From NCBI GenBank assembly GCA_964465295.1, contig CAYXKC010000080.1, positions 1-6,989 on the forward strand: a stretch of 6,989 nucleotides of DNA, written 5' to 3'. Both the position numbers and the translations under genes were made by a program. This DNA is from Methanolacinia sp964465295 (GTDB lineage Archaea > Halobacteriota > Methanomicrobia > Methanomicrobiales > Methanomicrobiaceae). Of the stretch, positions 5,223 to 6,989 are shown piece after piece. Under the pieces are notes generated by a model. That model had not been told where the DNA came from, did not search any database, and saw only the letters and a program-made list of their open reading frames with translations. Numbering within the stretch: position 1 is the stretch's first letter; the number at the start of each line of letters is the position of its first letter.

Positions 5223-6989
5223 GTGAATCCTGATATACTGCTGAAAAACAAAGGTCTTCTTTGTCTTTCCGTCTTTGCACTTGTCACATTCCTTCTCTCG
5301 GAGATTGTCATTTTCATGCTCTCCGGTGAGTTCTTCGTTGTAATATCACAGGTTCTCTTTATAATTATCATATTCATCGCCCTGGTCCTGCCGGAGAAAA
5401 GCACAATCTCCAGTGTTCTTATTGGCATCGTCTATCTCCTGATTACGGGACTGGTGACTTACGGTGATATATCCGGAATTATTCCAGCAATGGCACAGTT
5501 CTATGTATTCGTGAGCATGAGCATAGTACTGTCCCTGATCATCAGGGCTATACACTATAGCGAGAGAAAATACTACAGCCTGCTGGAAAATACAAGCAGG
5601 GGGATCTGCATCTATGATATCGAAAGATGCCAGGTCGTCGAGAAGAACCGGGGTTTTGTTTACGATCCGGAGTTTATTTTAGGATATATAAAGAAGGAAA
5701 GGGACGGTTTTTTTGAATCCGGGAAAGACCCGGACAGTGCTGCAGGAGAACTTACCTTTGAGCTGGAGTATGAATTTCCCGGCGGAGATAAGAGGGATTT
5801 GCTTGTTTTTGCAGAAAAGCTCTTTGAAAAGCACATTATCCTGATAATCACCGATATCAGCAGGAGAAAGAGGGATGAGGAGAATATCCAGGTGGTCAGT
5901 TCACTGGGCAGCGGCCTTTTGATGGGCTCAAATACCGATGTCTCTCTCTCCTTTACATCTTATGCCGCAAGAAATGTCTCCCAGGTCGGCAGTGTGGCGA
6001 TCTATCTGTCTTCTGAAGATAAAAATACCTTCCACCTTGCATCTTCCCGTAATCTCCCCGCCTCATTGGAAAGGGATCTTTCGGAGATCGGTCCCGGGAA
6101 TAAGATTTGGGAGATTATTGAAAGCGGGGCTGCCGAATCTTTGGATACCGGCGTCACCGGCATCCGGTTCGATGAAGGGGAGGGGCCTTCCCAAAGAAAG
6201 ATCCTTGTTATCCCGGTATACATGTCTAACAGGCCCGGCGGCGGTATAATCGCAATATCTGAGGACGAAAAGGATTTCAGCGATTCATCAAGGAATTCCC
6301 TTGAATCCATTGCGCATATCTTCGGCAGCGCAATGAAAAGGATCAGGGCGGAGAATGAGATATTGAGCATTAAGACCAATCTCGAATCTCTCTTCGAGTC
6401 GATGGAGGATTTCATATTCGTATTCGGCAAAGACGGTAAGATCCTTCATACAAATCCGTCTGTATACTCAAAACTCGGGTACGGCCCGGAAGAGACCGGC
6501 GGGATGAATATCGCGGGCCTGCACGGCTGCAGTTCTTTTGGAGTATTCATGGATGCATTCGCTTCGCTTGTTTCCGGGGAATCAAATACGGCCTCCCTCA
6601 ATCTCATGAAGAAGAACGGTGAGAGCATTCCTGTGGACATGAAGGCGGTAACAGGGACCTGGGGTGATTCTGAGGCGTTCTTTGTAATCGACAGGGATAT
6701 GACGATCAGGAAGAGGCAGGGGGATGAGATAAGATCACGCGATGCAATTCTCGACTCTGTAAGTGCTGTTGCCGAGAATTTCCTCAACGCCCCCGACTGG
6801 ACGACCGGGATCGGCGAGAGCCTCGAGAGGATCGGCCGTGCGGCAGATGTGGCCTCAGTCTGTCTTTTTGAGCAAAAAAGAGTTATCGAGGGCGATTTTA
6901 ATCCGGATAATATATACAAATGGGTGAATCCCGGATACCGTTTTATCCCGGATATGGATTCCTTTAAAAAGCTTGAGCTTTTTTCGGAC
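5223..6989 (+). CDS. Membrane-anchored PAS/GAF sensor protein, C-terminus beyond the window
   Basis: An uninterrupted frame of 589 codons runs from GTG to the right edge. Residues about 11-33, 36-57, 61-80 and 86-108 are four hydrophobic membrane segments. Next come a divergent PAS (about 115-217, starting YYSLLENTSRGICIYDIE and ending IILIITDISRRKR), a GAF domain (about 222-372), a clear PAS (about 384-497, NLESLFESMEDFIFVFGKDG; exit AFFVIDRDMTIRKR) and the start of a second GAF (509 onward, AILDSVSAVAENFL to VASVCLFE). This is a multi-sensor protein, most likely a histidine kinase, but the output part is not visible. Two in-frame stops (TAG 5208, TAA 5211) lie just upstream, so the start cannot be much earlier. 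GTG at 5223 is chosen because it precedes the first membrane helix and fits the TATA spacing. No ribosome binding site is seen. It follows the hybrid kinase by 77 bases and may be its signalling partner. Confidence 0.88.
   Translation, partial: MNPDILLKNKGLLCLSVFALVTFLLSEIVIFMLSGEFFVVISQVLFIIIIFIALVLPEKSTISSVLIGIVYLLITGLVTYGDISGIIPAMAQFYVFVSMSIVLSLIIRAIHYSERKYYSLLENTSRGICIYDIERCQVVEKNRGFVYDPEFILGYIKKERDGFFESGKDPDSAAGELTFELEYEFPGGDKRDLLVFAEKLFEKHIILIITDISRRKRDEENIQVVSSLGSGLLMGSNTDVSLSFTSYAARNVSQVGSVAIYLSSEDKNTFHLASSRNLPASLERDLSEIGPGNKIWEIIESGAAESLDTGVTGIRFDEGEGPSQRKILVIPVYMSNRPGGGIIAISEDEKDFSDSSRNSLESIAHIFGSAMKRIRAENEILSIKTNLESLFESMEDFIFVFGKDGKILHTNPSVYSKLGYGPEETGGMNIAGLHGCSSFGVFMDAFASLVSGESNTASLNLMKKNGESIPVDMKAVTGTWGDSEAFFVIDRDMTIRKRQGDEIRSRDAILDSVSAVAENFLNAPDWTTGIGESLERIGRAADVASVCLFEQKRVIEGDFNPDNIYKWVNPGYRFIPDMDSFKKLELFSD

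Noticed and set aside
5660..6919. Minus-strand open frames of 63-157 codons under the membrane sensor
   Set aside because: The plus-strand frame is continuous and carries recognisable GAF and PAS domains; the minus frames have serine-rich, featureless products.

Overview
The window looks like part of the chromosome of a methanogenic euryarchaeon, probably of the Methanomicrobiales. This is inferred from style, not from a marker gene. The promoters are archaeal TATA boxes, T-runs follow genes, G+C content is moderate, and two very large multi-sensor PAS/GAF signalling proteins lie side by side, one of them with an N-terminal receiver and a HisKA_2-type kinase core.

Layout. Positions 1-1026 (minus strand) hold a two-gene ABC-2 exporter unit: a DrrA-type ATPase followed by the first 24 codons of its permease, which runs off the left edge. 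Positions 1151-1339 (minus) hold a small, very acidic protein of unknown function. Position 1340 onward is a divergent promoter region leading into a universal stress protein (1487-1933, plus). After a T8 terminator comes a 1034-residue soluble hybrid sensor kinase (2041-5145, plus; REC-GAF-four PAS-HisKA_2-HATPase_c). After a 77-base gap with a strong TATA box, a second sensor protein starts at a GTG (5223, plus). It has four membrane segments, then PAS-GAF-PAS-GAF, and is still open at the right edge, so its output domain is not visible.

How they may work together. The exporter is an independent unit. The stress protein and the two sensor proteins read in the same direction but each seems to have its own promoter, so they form a neighbourhood and not a clear operon. 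The membrane sensor could pass a signal to the receiver of its soluble neighbour, but nothing in the sequence proves that. I see no mobile element, CRISPR array, tRNA or rRNA. The most interesting details are a cysteine cluster in the kinase-proximal PAS domain, a perfect 10-bp inverted repeat across the stress-protein promoter, a GAGATAC heptamer that recurs in the intergenic regions, and a probably leaderless GTG start on the membrane sensor. I do not see a clearly undescribed multi-gene system.
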